This document shows positions 32,772 through 41,033 of a DNA stretch of 64,000 bases, one piece after another (the stretch's first letter is position 1; each line of letters begins with the position of its first letter). A program made the translations under genes and the position numbers. The notes under the pieces are model-generated. The model saw only the letters and a list, made by a program, of their open reading frames with translations. It was not told where the DNA came from and searched no databases. The stretch comes from WHSW01 sp033856255 (GTDB taxonomy: Bacteria; Actinomycetota; Thermoleophilia; Solirubrobacterales; 70-9), in assembly GCA_033856255.1 (NCBI GenBank), contig JAWVFH010000031.1:3973-67972 (forward strand). Reading direction: 5' to 3'.

Positions 32772-33883
32772 GGGCGGGCCACCTCCTCGGCTTCGCCTCC
32801 GGGGGTGCCCGGTTGCAAAAGGGACGCCAATCCCTCGACGGTCCTGTCCCAGCTGCGCTCGCCCGCGCGCATCCGCAGCGCTCCCTGCGCCAGCGGCTCG
32901 CGCTCGCCGGCCTCGCCGAGGCGCTCGATCGCCGCCGTCAGCTGCTCGAAGTCGGGGTCGAAGGCCGGGATCCCGGAGCCGGCCTCGCCCCAGCGCACCG
33001 AGTCGACGCAGATCCCGTTGACGCCGTCGATCACGATCTCGTTCATCGGCGGCGAGTCGTTGGTGATCGCCGGCATCCCGAAGGCAACGGCCTCGTAGAG
33101 CGGCAGGCCGAGCCCCTCCCAGCGCGAGGGCGAGAGGCAGACGTGGCAGCTCGCGAACTGGCGCAGGTGCTCGTCGGTGGGCCGGTCCTCGAGCTCGATC
33201 ACGACCCGCGGGTCACCGCCGGCGGCCTTCTGCAGCTTGCCCGCCTTCCGGTCGACCTGGCCGCGGACGAGCAGGCGCAGGTGGTCGCCGCGAGCGCGGG
33301 TGAACGCCTCGACGATCTCCGGGAAGGGCTTGCGCTTGCCCATGAAGGAGCCGGGGACGACGAACTTGACCAGCTCCGGGTCGCGCTCGATCCCCTCGGC
33401 CACCGCGAGCAGCTCCGGGTGGCAGCCCCAGGTCAGCAGCGGGCTCTCGATCCCGAAGCCGCGGTAGCGCTCCTGCTCGGCGCGGGTGAAGGAGTAGATG
33501 ACGTCGTAGGCGCCCCGCGCGGGCTCGGCGTCCGCGGGGGCGAAGCTCTCCCAGACGAACCGTCCGATCGTCCGCACGCCGGCCTCCCGCAGCCCCGCGA
33601 TCTCGGCGAACTGGTCGTTCTGGTCGCAGAGCACGACGTCGAGCGAGTTGGCGTCGGCCCAGGCTCGGTACTCGGCGGCGGGGAGGTCGGCCTGCGAGCC
33701 CTCGGTCACGTCCGGCTGGTCCCAGACCGGGTCGGCCACGCGCTCCTGGTTGGCGCGCGGACCCTTGCCGGGCTTGGCGAGCACGAACGTCTCGTGCCCG
33801 AGCCCGTCGAGCGCCGAGCGGATCTGACGGGTGACGACCGCCTGCCCGCTCGCAAACCACTTGCTCACCAGCCCCACGCGCAT
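32768..33883 (-). CDS. GT4-type glycosyltransferase 2, C-terminus built from a repeat element
   Basis: Paralogue of the adjacent gene, 371 residues, with VGLVSKWFASGQAVVTRQIRSAL at the N-terminus and SRWEGLGLPLYEAVAFGMPAI in the donor-binding region, followed by NDSPPMNEIVIDGVNGI. The last about 15 residues (QPGTPGGEAEEVARP) have no counterpart in the other two paralogues. They are encoded largely by a structured repeat element at 32775-32811, suggesting the element was captured into the coding end. The reading frame and the GTGA coupling to GT 1 remain intact. Located 18 bp after sulfotransferase 2. Confidence 0.87.
   Translation of the reverse strand: MRVGLVSKWFASGQAVVTRQIRSALDGLGHETFVLAKPGKGPRANQERVADPVWDQPDVTEGSQADLPAAEYRAWADANSLDVVLCDQNDQFAEIAGLREAGVRTIGRFVWESFAPADAEPARGAYDVIYSFTRAEQERYRGFGIESPLLTWGCHPELLAVAEGIERDPELVKFVVPGSFMGKRKPFPEIVEAFTRARGDHLRLLVRGQVDRKAGKLQKAAGGDPRVVIELEDRPTDEHLRQFASCHVCLSPSRWEGLGLPLYEAVAFGMPAITNDSPPMNEIVIDGVNGICVDSVRWGEAGSGIPAFDPDFEQLTAAIERLGEAGEREPLAQGALRMRAGERSWDRTVEGLASLLQPGTPGGEAEEVARP
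32775..32811. repeat. Structured repeat element, copy B (inside GT 2)
   Basis: A 37-nt hairpin element. An outer stem CGGGC-c-ACC/GGTGCCCG with one bulged C encloses a 20-nt interior (32784-32803) identical to copy A at 53545-53564, which itself contains GGC-TTC-GCC. Relative to copy A the outer stem differs at three base pairs and all three are compensated on the other strand. Here the element lies in the 3' end of a glycosyltransferase gene and is read as protein. Confidence 0.7.
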
Positions 33884-33901
33884 GGTTCCCGCCTCAGTGC
33901 C

Positions 33902-34843
33902 CTACGCGGCTGCGATCAGAGCCGTGGCCTGCTCGACCGCGTCGGGGCCCGTCGGGTAGCCCAGCTCGGCGAGCAGGCCGCCCGCGACCGCCTCGAATTG
34001 CTGCCGCTGTTCTGCCGGCATCTGCGTCCGCCAGCGGGCCACCCGGTCGGCGCTCGGCGGCTTCGTCGTCATCTCGTGGGTCTTCAGCCGCCGCTCGACC
34101 GACAGCTCCTTCGCCCGCCCCTCGGCAGGCAGCGCCCGCGCCATCTCCTGCAAGCGCTCGGCGGAGCGCTCGTGGTAGCTGAGCAGGGCGTCGTCCCAGG
34201 GCAGCTCGATGAACTCGCAGACGCGCCTCAGGACGGGCTCGGTATCGAGGATCAGGTCCTCGTAGCGGATCTCGACGTAGTGGTCGAGCTTCGGCGAGTC
34301 CTCACGCGCCTTGGTGATCTTCTTCTGCCAGCGGCCCCCGATGTCAGCCGCGGTCAGCTCGCGGACGGTGCGGTCGAGGACCGAGAGCGCGACGTCGCGC
34401 CCGTCGCGGATCACGTGCACGAACCGTGCCTCGGGGATCGCCCGCTGGATCAGCCTCATCTTCTGCACGTAGGTCGGCGTCTTCTCACCCCAGCGCGGCT
34501 TGCCCTGCTGCTCGGTGTAGGCGGCGTAGAAGGTCCGCACGGCGGGGCCGGGCTTGATCTCGGGCAGCGCCCGCAGGCGGCCGAGCATCTCCTCGTCGCT
34601 GAACCCGAAGTCCCCCCACTCGCGGGCCGACTTCATCGCCTCCAGAGCGCTCTCCGGGGTCGCGTCGGCCTCTCGTGCCGCCTTGATGAGCGCGGGGACG
34701 AAGTGCGTCTCGGGCGGGATCGTCAGATCCGGATGGGCGTCGAGCATCATGCGCAGCAGGGTCGTCCCTGAGCGGTTCATGCCGACCACGAACGGCACCG
34801 GCGGACGGTCCTCGGCCCCCTTGCGCGAGAACGGCAGCCTCAC
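33902..34843 (-). CDS. Sulfotransferase family protein 2
   Basis: Sulfotransferase-like protein of 313 residues. GTG 34843 was chosen because it overlaps the stop of sulfotransferase 3 (GTGA) and begins RLPFSRKGAEDRPPVPFVVG; upstream sequence in this frame is a shadow. Nucleotide-binding segments: VVGMNRSGTTLLRMMLDAHP (about 19-38) and HVIRDGRDVALS near residue 135, preceded by WGEKTPTYVQKM. The C-terminal region contains ADRVARWRTQMPAEQRQQFE, a segment shared in form by the other paralogues of this operon and possibly a dimer or acceptor-binding part. Cytoplasmic, no signal peptide. Confidence 0.87.
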   Translation of the reverse strand: MRLPFSRKGAEDRPPVPFVVGMNRSGTTLLRMMLDAHPDLTIPPETHFVPALIKAAREADATPESALEAMKSAREWGDFGFSDEEMLGRLRALPEIKPGPAVRTFYAAYTEQQGKPRWGEKTPTYVQKMRLIQRAIPEARFVHVIRDGRDVALSVLDRTVRELTAADIGGRWQKKITKAREDSPKLDHYVEIRYEDLILDTEPVLRRVCEFIELPWDDALLSYHERSAERLQEMARALPAEGRAKELSVERRLKTHEMTTKPPSADRVARWRTQMPAEQRQQFEAVAGGLLAELGYPTGPDAVEQATALIAAA

Positions 34844-35913
34844 GACTCCGCCTTTCCCGATCCGCCGACGCTGGCCCCGAAGCGGTTCGAGCCGCTCTCG
34901 CCGCGGGCCCGCTCCCCGGGCGTCTTCGAGCGCGCCCACTCGTCGGGATGGGTCCAGTTCTCCTTCGGGGTCGCGGTCTCGTAGCCGAGGTCGTCGAGCA
35001 GGTATCCGGCCGCCACCTCGAACTCGGCGTTCTCGCCCTCGTCCATCTCGGCCTTCCAGACCGCCACCCGATCGGCCTGCGGCGGCTTCGTCGTCAGCGC
35101 GTGGGCGGCGATCCGCTCGCCCGCCTCGCGCTCGGGACGGCCCTTCTTCGCCGGCAGCGCCCCGGCCATCTCCTGCAGCCGCTCCCCGGCATGCTCGTAG
35201 TAGGTCAGCATCACCGGGTCGAAGTCGAGCTCGATGAACTCGCAGACGCGGCGCAGGACGCCCTCGGTGTCGGTGATCATGTCCTCGTAGCGGACCTCGA
35301 TGTAGTGCTCGACCAGCTCGGCGTCGAGCCGCGACTTGACGATCCGCTTGCGCCAGCGGCGCGCCATCTCGCGCGCCGGCACCGGGTCCTTGCCCCGCTT
35401 GACGATCCGCGAGTTCTGCGACAGGCCGGCGTCGCGTCCGTCGCGGATCACGTGGATGAACCGCGCCTCTGGAAGCAGGTTCTGAAGCTTCTTCATCTTG
35501 CGGATGTAGTCCGGGGTCTTGTCGCCCCAGCGGTGCTTGCCGTGCTGGGACGCGTAGAGGTCGTAGAAGGCGCGGATCGCGTCGGTGGTGTTGAAGGGCT
35601 TCACCTGCTTGAAGCGAGCGAGCAGGTCCTCCTCGGTGAGGCCGAAGTCGTTCCAGCGGCGGCGCTCGTCGTGGACGATCGTCTTCGCCGCCGCCCTCGG
35701 GTTGAAGAGGAGCCGCCCCGAGGCTTGGATCATCGGGTTGACGAAGTGCGTCTCGGGCGGGATCGCCAGCTCGGGATGAGAGTCGAGCATCAGCCGCAGC
35801 AGGGTGGTGCCCGAGCGCCCGACGCCGACCACGAACGGGGCCGGGAACGGCGCCTCGGCGCGGCCGCGCAGGCGGCGGCGGCGAAGCATTCTGAGTGAGT
35901 AGTCGAAAGCCAT
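34840..35913 (-). CDS. Sulfotransferase family protein 3
   Basis: Sulfotransferase-like protein of 357 residues, the longest of the four close paralogues. It shows VVGVGRSGTTLLRLMLDSHP (about 28-47), RWGDKTPDYIRKM and HVIRDGRDAGLS, plus the shared EGVLRRVCEFIELDFDPVML segment. A Ser/Gly/Arg-rich tail of about 35 residues after NWTHPDEWARS is unique to it. ATG start at 35913, 23 bp after sulfotransferase 4; its stop overlaps the next start. As with its neighbours, the acceptor is unknown. Confidence 0.87.
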   Translation of the reverse strand: MAFDYSLRMLRRRRLRGRAEAPFPAPFVVGVGRSGTTLLRLMLDSHPELAIPPETHFVNPMIQASGRLLFNPRAAAKTIVHDERRRWNDFGLTEEDLLARFKQVKPFNTTDAIRAFYDLYASQHGKHRWGDKTPDYIRKMKKLQNLLPEARFIHVIRDGRDAGLSQNSRIVKRGKDPVPAREMARRWRKRIVKSRLDAELVEHYIEVRYEDMITDTEGVLRRVCEFIELDFDPVMLTYYEHAGERLQEMAGALPAKKGRPEREAGERIAAHALTTKPPQADRVAVWKAEMDEGENAEFEVAAGYLLDDLGYETATPKENWTHPDEWARSKTPGERARGESGSNRFGASVGGSGKAES

Positions 35914-35936
35914 GAATTACCGTGCTTGGGGGGCGA

Positions 35937-36833
35937 TCAGGATGGCAGGTCGTAGCCGAGTTCGGCCAGTAACCCGCCCGCGACCGCCTCAAACTCGGCC
36001 CGCTCGGCGGCGTCCATCTCCGTGCGCCAAACCTCGGTTCGCGCCTGCCTCGGCGCCTGCGCGGCCAGTGCGTGTGCGGCCTGGCGCTCGCCGCTCTCAC
36101 GGGCCCGCCGCCCGCCCTCGGCGGCGAGGTCGCCGAGCTCCGAGATCCGCTCGCCGGCGGCCTCCTCGTGGCGCAGCATCGCCGGCTCGAACTCGAGCTC
36201 GATCAGCTCGCAGACGCGACGCAGGGCCGGCTCGGGATCCGCGACCAGGTCCTCGAAGCGCAGCTCCAGGTAGCGCCCGCGCAGCCGCTTCGCCTGGCGG
36301 CGAGCGTTCTCGATCCGCCGCGTCCAGAGGTCGGCGACTTCGGCGATCGGCTTCTCGGTCCCCATCCCGCGGGCGCGGCGCGAGAGCGCCACGTCGCGCC
36401 CGTCGCGGATCAGGTGGACGAACCGGGCCTCCTCCAGCGCCGCGGCGATCGGGCGCATCCGCTTCACGTAGCCGGGCGTCTTGTCGCCCCAGCGCGACTT
36501 CCCGCGACTGCGGGCGCAGAGGCCGTAGAAGACCCGCAGCACGTCCGCGGCGCCGGCGGCGCCCGCCGCGGCGGCCCGCAGCTCGGCGGCGTCGAGGCCG
36601 AAGTCGTTCCAGCTCCGCGCGGAGACGATCACGTCGACGAGCTCGCCGGAGTCGCGACACTCCCGCCGGCGCTCGAGCAGCTCGGGGACGAAGTGGGTCT
36701 CGGCCGGAATCGCCAGTTGCGGGTGCGCGTCGAGCATCAGCCGCAGCAGGGTGGTCCCCGAGCGCCCGACACCGACCACGAACGGCGCCGGCGGCAGCGC
36801 CTCGGCTCGCCGGCGCCCGGCGAGCACGGTCAC
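35937..36833 (-). CDS. Sulfotransferase family protein 4, coupled to purQ
   Basis: Sulfotransferase-like protein of 298 residues starting at GTG 36833, which overlaps the purQ stop as GTGA. This direct coupling ties the sulfotransferase module to the purine genes. Sequence features: VVGVGRSGTTLLRLMLDAHP (about 19-38), RWGDKTPGYVKRM, HLIRDGRDVALS and a long Ala/Arg-rich helical middle. The C-terminal segment ARTEVWRTEMDAAERAEFEA parallels that of paralogues 2 and 3. Expected to be cytoplasmic and PAPS-dependent. Confidence 0.87.
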   Translation of the reverse strand: MTVLAGRRRAEALPPAPFVVGVGRSGTTLLRLMLDAHPQLAIPAETHFVPELLERRRECRDSGELVDVIVSARSWNDFGLDAAELRAAAAGAAGAADVLRVFYGLCARSRGKSRWGDKTPGYVKRMRPIAAALEEARFVHLIRDGRDVALSRRARGMGTEKPIAEVADLWTRRIENARRQAKRLRGRYLELRFEDLVADPEPALRRVCELIELEFEPAMLRHEEAAGERISELGDLAAEGGRRARESGERQAAHALAAQAPRQARTEVWRTEMDAAERAEFEAVAGGLLAELGYDLPS

Positions 36834-37504
36834 GCTGCGACGGGCAGCTGCGCGGCGACGATCGACTCGAACAGCCGCAGCCCGTCGGCGGACCCCGTCA
36901 GCGGGTCGACAGCATGCTCGGGATGGGGCATCAGGCCGACCACGTTGCCGCGCTCGTTGCTGACCCCGGCGACGTCGGCGACCGAGCCGTTCGGGTTCTG
37001 CCCGGCGGCGTAGCGGAAGACGATCTGGCCCCGCGGCTCGATCCGCGCCAGCACGTCGCCGGGGGCGAACCAGCGCCCGCTCATGTGCTTGACGGGGATC
37101 GAGAGCCGCTCGCCGGGCGCGCAGGCCCGAGTGGCGATCGTCCCGGTGGCGACGACCTCCAACTCCACCTGGCGGCAGATGAAGCGCAGACCTTCGTTCG
37201 GCAGCAGCGCCCCGGGCAGCAGCCCGGCCTCGCAGAGGACCTGGAAGCCGTTGCAGATCCCGAGCACCGGCCCGCCGCGCTCGGCGAACTCGCGCACCGC
37301 GCCCATCACCGGCGCGAAGCGCGCGATCGCCCCGGCGCGCAGGTAGTCGCCGTAGGAGAAGCCGCCCGGGACGACGACGGCGTCGATGCCGGAGAGCTCG
37401 GTCTCGCCGTGCCAGACCAGCTCCGCCTCGCCCACCCGCCGGCAGGCGAGCACCGCGTCACGCTCGTCGCACGACCCCGGGAACTGCAGGACACCGAATC
37501 TCAT
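36830..37504 (-). CDS. purQ: Phosphoribosylformylglycinamidine synthase, glutaminase subunit
   Basis: Class I glutamine amidotransferase that supplies ammonia to PurL; 224 residues. The nucleophile is C84 in GICNGFQVL and the catalytic His/Glu pair is in MPHPEHAVDPLTG near the C-terminus. FPGSCDERD and VVVPGGFSYGDYLRAGAIA near the N-terminus are PurQ hallmarks. ATG start overlaps the purS stop (ATGA), and its own stop overlaps the sulfotransferase 4 start. Its partner PurL lies about 9 kb away on the same strand. Confidence 0.96.
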   Translation of the reverse strand: MRFGVLQFPGSCDERDAVLACRRVGEAELVWHGETELSGIDAVVVPGGFSYGDYLRAGAIARFAPVMGAVREFAERGGPVLGICNGFQVLCEAGLLPGALLPNEGLRFICRQVELEVVATGTIATRACAPGERLSIPVKHMSGRWFAPGDVLARIEPRGQIVFRYAAGQNPNGSVADVAGVSNERGNVVGLMPHPEHAVDPLTGSADGLRLFESIVAAQLPVAA

Positions 37505-37728
37505 TCCGTTTCCAGGACCTCGTAGTCCTCGACCAATGGGTTGGCGAGCAGCTGCTCGCAGAGGCGGTCGAGGTCGGTGCCGTCGGCGGCCTCGAGCTCG
37601 ACCATGCGGCCGACCCGGACGTGGGAGATGCCGTCGAAGCCAAGGGCCGGCAGGGCCCGTTCCACGGCCTTGCCCTGCGGGTCGAGGATGCCCTCCTTGG
37701 GCCGGATCAGCACGCGCGCCTTCACCAT
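37501..37728 (-). CDS. purS: Phosphoribosylformylglycinamidine synthase, PurS subunit
   Basis: Small subunit (75 residues) that bridges PurQ and PurL in the FGAM synthase complex. The sequence VKARVLIRPKEGILDPQGKA and ALGFDGISHVRVGRMVEL is standard PurS. The start is uncertain: ATG 37728 gives the family N-terminus but GAGG lies directly against it, and GTG 37725 has better spacing; TTG 37749 is unlikely. It lies 13 bp after sulfotransferase 5 and overlaps purQ. Confidence 0.94.
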   Translation of the reverse strand: MVKARVLIRPKEGILDPQGKAVERALPALGFDGISHVRVGRMVELEAADGTDLDRLCEQLLANPLVEDYEVLETE

Positions 37729-37741
37729 CCTCAGCGTACCG

Positions 37742-38740
37742 TCAGCCAAGGCGGCGTCGGGCCCGGCCCATCAGGCCGGAGAGCCGCGAGGCGGGCGCCG
37801 GCGGCGCGAGGTCGAGCGGCTCGCCGGGCGCCGGCTCCAAGTCGAGGATCTCTCCATAGCCCGCCCGCTCGAGCTCCGCCTCCATCCCGATCAGTCGCGC
37901 GGCGCGTGCCCAGCGGGGATCGTCGGCGTGGTGGACGTCGCCGCCGTGGCGGATGTTCTCCGTCGCCCAGGTCGTGACTCGCTCCGGCAGGGGCCGCCCG
38001 ATCAGGCCGTAGATGCGCTCCAGCTCGCGGCCCGGGTCGGTGCGCAGGTCCTCCAGCCGAACGACGGCGTAGCGGTCCCCGAACAGCCGCGGCCCGTCGC
38101 CGTTCATGGTCTCGAACGCCGCCTTCCAGACCAGCAGCGGGCGGATGAAGTCCGGGATGTCGGCGGGGATCTCGAGCGAGCGCCGGCGCTTGAGCAGCTC
38201 CTCGGAGATCCGCCGGCTCGACCACAGCCGCCGTCCGGTGCGGGCGGTGAAGAAGGCGTCGGCGTCGGGATAGAGCTCGATCCGCCGCCGGCGCCCGAGC
38301 AGCATCGACGCGGTCACCGCGCGGGGATCGCGGACCAGGTGGACGACCGCCGCATCGGGGTCGAGCTCGGCCAGCGCGCCGAGCTTGTGGTCGAAGCGGG
38401 TCTCCTTGATCGCCACCTCGGGCGCGGTAGCGAGCAGCTCGGCGAGCCACTCGCTCACGTGAGGCGGCAGGTCGGAGTCGAGCTCGAGCTCCGGCGCCCG
38501 CGGCCCGCCCCAGTTGAAGAGCTCGATCTGCAGCTCGGGGTGGCGCTCGGCGCGAAAGCGCTCCCGGAGCTCGCGGGTCTCGGCGCCGAGGTCCTCGTCG
38601 CGGGCGCCGCTGCCGCCACCGATCGTCTCCGTGTCCTCGCGCAGCGGCTCGTAGAAGCAGCGCAGCGCCGGGTCCTCGCCGAGCGCGTCGTAGAGGATCG
38701 TCGTGCCGGAGCGGCGCAGGCCGCAGAGGAACAGGTTCAC
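37742..38740 (-). CDS. Sulfotransferase family protein 5 (divergent)
   Basis: Sulfotransferase-like protein of 332 residues, only distantly similar to the four downstream paralogues. The nucleotide loop is LFLCGLRRSGTTILYDAL at the very N-terminus (about 3-20) and the 3'-phosphate site reads HLVRDPRAVTASML near residue 135. It lacks the GDKTP motif of the others, which suggests a different acceptor. GTG start at 38740, 27 bp after purC; followed by purS after 13 bp, so it is sandwiched between two purine genes in one apparent transcript. No signal peptide. Confidence 0.85.
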   Translation of the reverse strand: MNLFLCGLRRSGTTILYDALGEDPALRCFYEPLREDTETIGGGSGARDEDLGAETRELRERFRAERHPELQIELFNWGGPRAPELELDSDLPPHVSEWLAELLATAPEVAIKETRFDHKLGALAELDPDAAVVHLVRDPRAVTASMLLGRRRRIELYPDADAFFTARTGRRLWSSRRISEELLKRRRSLEIPADIPDFIRPLLVWKAAFETMNGDGPRLFGDRYAVVRLEDLRTDPGRELERIYGLIGRPLPERVTTWATENIRHGGDVHHADDPRWARAARLIGMEAELERAGYGEILDLEPAPGEPLDLAPPAPASRLSGLMGRARRRLG

Positions 38741-38767
38741 CGGGCCAGCGTACGCACGCTCGCCTCG

Positions 38768-39619
38768 TCAGAGGTCGCGGCCGGTGATCCGCTCGTAGGC
38801 CTCCACGTACTTGGCGCGGGTCCCGGCGACCACCTCGTCGGGCAGCTCGGGGCCGGGAGGCGTGTGATCCCAGCCGGACTCGTCCAGCCAGTCTCTTACG
38901 TATTGCTTGTCGAAGGACGACTGCGAACGGCCCGGCTCCCAGTCGTCGGCGGGCCAGAAGCGCGAGGAGTCGGGGGTCAGGACCTCGTCGCCGAGCACGA
39001 CCTCGGCGCCGGGCGAGGAGCCGAACTCGAACTTCGTGTCGGCGATGATGATCCCGCGCTCGGCCGCGTGGTCGCGGGCATGCTCGTAGAGCTCGAGCGT
39101 CACCCGGCGCAGCTCCTCCATCAGCGCTCGGTCGCCGATGATCTCGGCGGCCCGATCGAAGTCGACGTTCTCGTCGTGGTCGCCGATCTCGGCCTTGGTC
39201 GCCGGGGTGAAGATCGGCTCCGGCAGGCGGTCGGACTCCTGGAGGCCCGCCGGGAGCTCGATCCCGCAGACCGAGCCGGTCGCCTTGTACTCCTTCCAAC
39301 CCGAGCCGGTGATGTAGCCCCGCGCGACGCACTCGACCGGGTACATCTCCAGCCTGCGGACGCGCAGCGCCCTTCCGGCCACCTCCTCCGGCACCTCCTG
39401 GGAGAGGAAGTGGTTGGGGACGATGTGGCCGGTGGTCTCGAACCAGAACACCGACATCTGGGTCAGCACCTTGCCCTTGTCGGGGATCGGAGTCGGCAGG
39501 ATCACGTCGTAGGCGGAGATCCGGTCGGAGGCGACCATCAGGATGTCGTCGCCGTCCGCGTACATCTCGCGGACCTTGCCGGAGGCGATCAGGTCGAGTT
39601 CGGCGAGCGCGGAGGCCAT
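38768..39619 (-). CDS. purC: SAICAR synthetase
   Basis: Phosphoribosylaminoimidazole-succinocarboxamide synthase, joining aspartate to CAIR with ATP; 283 residues. Family segments are ASGKVREMYADGDDILMVAS, DRISAYDVILPTPIPDKGKVL, the VECVARGYITGSGWKEY region and ADTKFEFG. ATG 39619 is the first start of the ten-gene minus-strand array purC, sulfotransferase 5, purS, purQ, sulfotransferases 4, 3 and 2, GT 2, GT 1, sulfotransferase 1. It is divergent from a cytochrome P450, with 61 bp between. Confidence 0.95.
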   Translation of the reverse strand: MASALAELDLIASGKVREMYADGDDILMVASDRISAYDVILPTPIPDKGKVLTQMSVFWFETTGHIVPNHFLSQEVPEEVAGRALRVRRLEMYPVECVARGYITGSGWKEYKATGSVCGIELPAGLQESDRLPEPIFTPATKAEIGDHDENVDFDRAAEIIGDRALMEELRRVTLELYEHARDHAAERGIIIADTKFEFGSSPGAEVVLGDEVLTPDSSRFWPADDWEPGRSQSSFDKQYVRDWLDESGWDHTPPGPELPDEVVAGTRAKYVEAYERITGRDL

Positions 39620-39680
39620 CGTCGCGATGCTAACAACGGGTGCGGCGCTGACCCGCCTTCGTCCGTACGATCAATTCGCA

Positions 39681-40976
39681 ATGTCCGCAGTTCCCGCAGT
39701 CCCGCTCTCGAAGCCGTTGCAGACCGCTCGGTTCGTGTTCCGGCCGATCCCCTTCCTCGAGCATTGGCGGGCCGAGCTGGGCGAGACCTACCGCGCCAAC
39801 CTCTTCGGGCCGGGCGACGTGATCTTCCTCTCCGACCCGGAGTCGATCAAGCGCCTGTTCACCGCCGACCGCGTCAACACGATCGCCCCGGGGCGCAACA
39901 TCGTGCTCGCTCCGCTGCTCGGGCACTCCTCGCTGCTGTTGCAGGAGGACGACGAGCACATACGCCGCCGCAAGCTGATGCTGCCGCCCTTCCATGGCGA
40001 GCGGATGCGCGGCTACGAGACGATGATCACCGAGGCGACCGAGCGCGCGATCGCGGACTGGCCGCTCGGCACCGAGTTCGCGCTCCATCCGAGCATGCAG
40101 GCGATCACCCTGGAGGTGATCCTGCGCGCCGTCTTCGGAGTCGAGGACGCCGATCGTCGCCAGCGGCTGAGCGACGCCCTGGTCGAGATCCTCGGCGCCA
40201 GCGCCTCGCCGTCGGCGCTCGGATTCGCCACTCCGGGGGTGCGCAGGCTGCCCCCGTTCCGCTCGATCGCGGCGATGATCGAGCGCACCGACGAGCTGAT
40301 GTACGCCGAGATCGCCGAGCACCGGCGCCGGCCGGACCTCGCCGAGCGCGACGACATCCTCTCGATGCTGCTCACGGCTCGCTTCGAGGACGGCTCGGAG
40401 ATGGAGGACCGCGAGCTTCGCGACCAGCTGATGACTCTGCTGCTGGCGGGCCACGAGACGACGGCGACCGGGCTCGCCTGGACCTTCGACCTGCTCCTGC
40501 ACAGCCCCGGCGCCCTCGAGCGCTTGGAGACCGAGCTGGCCGCCGGCGAGCGCGAGTACCTCGAGGCGGTGATCGAGGAGTCGCTCCGGGTGCGCCCGGT
40601 GGTCCCGTTCACCGGTCGCCTGCTGCGTGAGGACACCGAGCTCGGGGGCTACGACCTCCCCTCCGGGACCACGATCCTGGTCGGTATCTACCTCGCCCAT
40701 TCGCGGCCCGACCTCTACCCCGAGCCGTACGAGTTCCGCCCCGAGCGGATGCTGGCCGACGGCGCGCCCGAGACCTACTCCTGGATTCCTTTCGGCGGCG
40801 GCACCCGCCGCTGCATCGGCGCCGCCTTCGCCCAGATGGAGATGCGGATCGCGATCGAGACGATCCTGCGCTCGATGACGCTGCGCGCCGCCACGCCGGA
40901 GCTCGAGAAGCCGGTGCGCCGCAACGTCACCCTCTCGCCCGCGAACGGGACGCGGGTGATCGCGAGCGCCCGCTAG
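39681..40976 (+). CDS. Cytochrome P450
   Basis: Heme-thiolate monooxygenase of 431 residues. The ATG at 39681 precedes a normal P450 N-terminus; upstream sequence in frame overlaps purC and is a shadow. Key motifs: I-helix AGHETT (256-261), ExxR in EESLR (E300, R303), PERF-like FRPERML (352-358) and heme loop FGGGTRRCIG with C378. No membrane anchor, so soluble bacterial type needing separate redox partners, none of which is in the window. Substrate unknown. It interrupts the purine genes on the opposite strand (purC on one side, purB on the other). Confidence 0.93.
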   Translation: MSAVPAVPLSKPLQTARFVFRPIPFLEHWRAELGETYRANLFGPGDVIFLSDPESIKRLFTADRVNTIAPGRNIVLAPLLGHSSLLLQEDDEHIRRRKLMLPPFHGERMRGYETMITEATERAIADWPLGTEFALHPSMQAITLEVILRAVFGVEDADRRQRLSDALVEILGASASPSALGFATPGVRRLPPFRSIAAMIERTDELMYAEIAEHRRRPDLAERDDILSMLLTARFEDGSEMEDRELRDQLMTLLLAGHETTATGLAWTFDLLLHSPGALERLETELAAGEREYLEAVIEESLRVRPVVPFTGRLLREDTELGGYDLPSGTTILVGIYLAHSRPDLYPEPYEFRPERMLADGAPETYSWIPFGGGTRRCIGAAFAQMEMRIAIETILRSMTLRAATPELEKPVRRNVTLSPANGTRVIASAR

Positions 40977-41033
40977 GGCTACCGCTCAGCGCCGAAGTCC
41001 GCACGAACGTGCATTTGCGCACCCTATGGGGGC

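Noticed and set aside
40977..41033. Short GCACG-AA-CGTGC symmetry between the P450 and purB as a shared terminator
   Set aside because: The two-base loop cannot form a stable hairpin and there is no T-tract.
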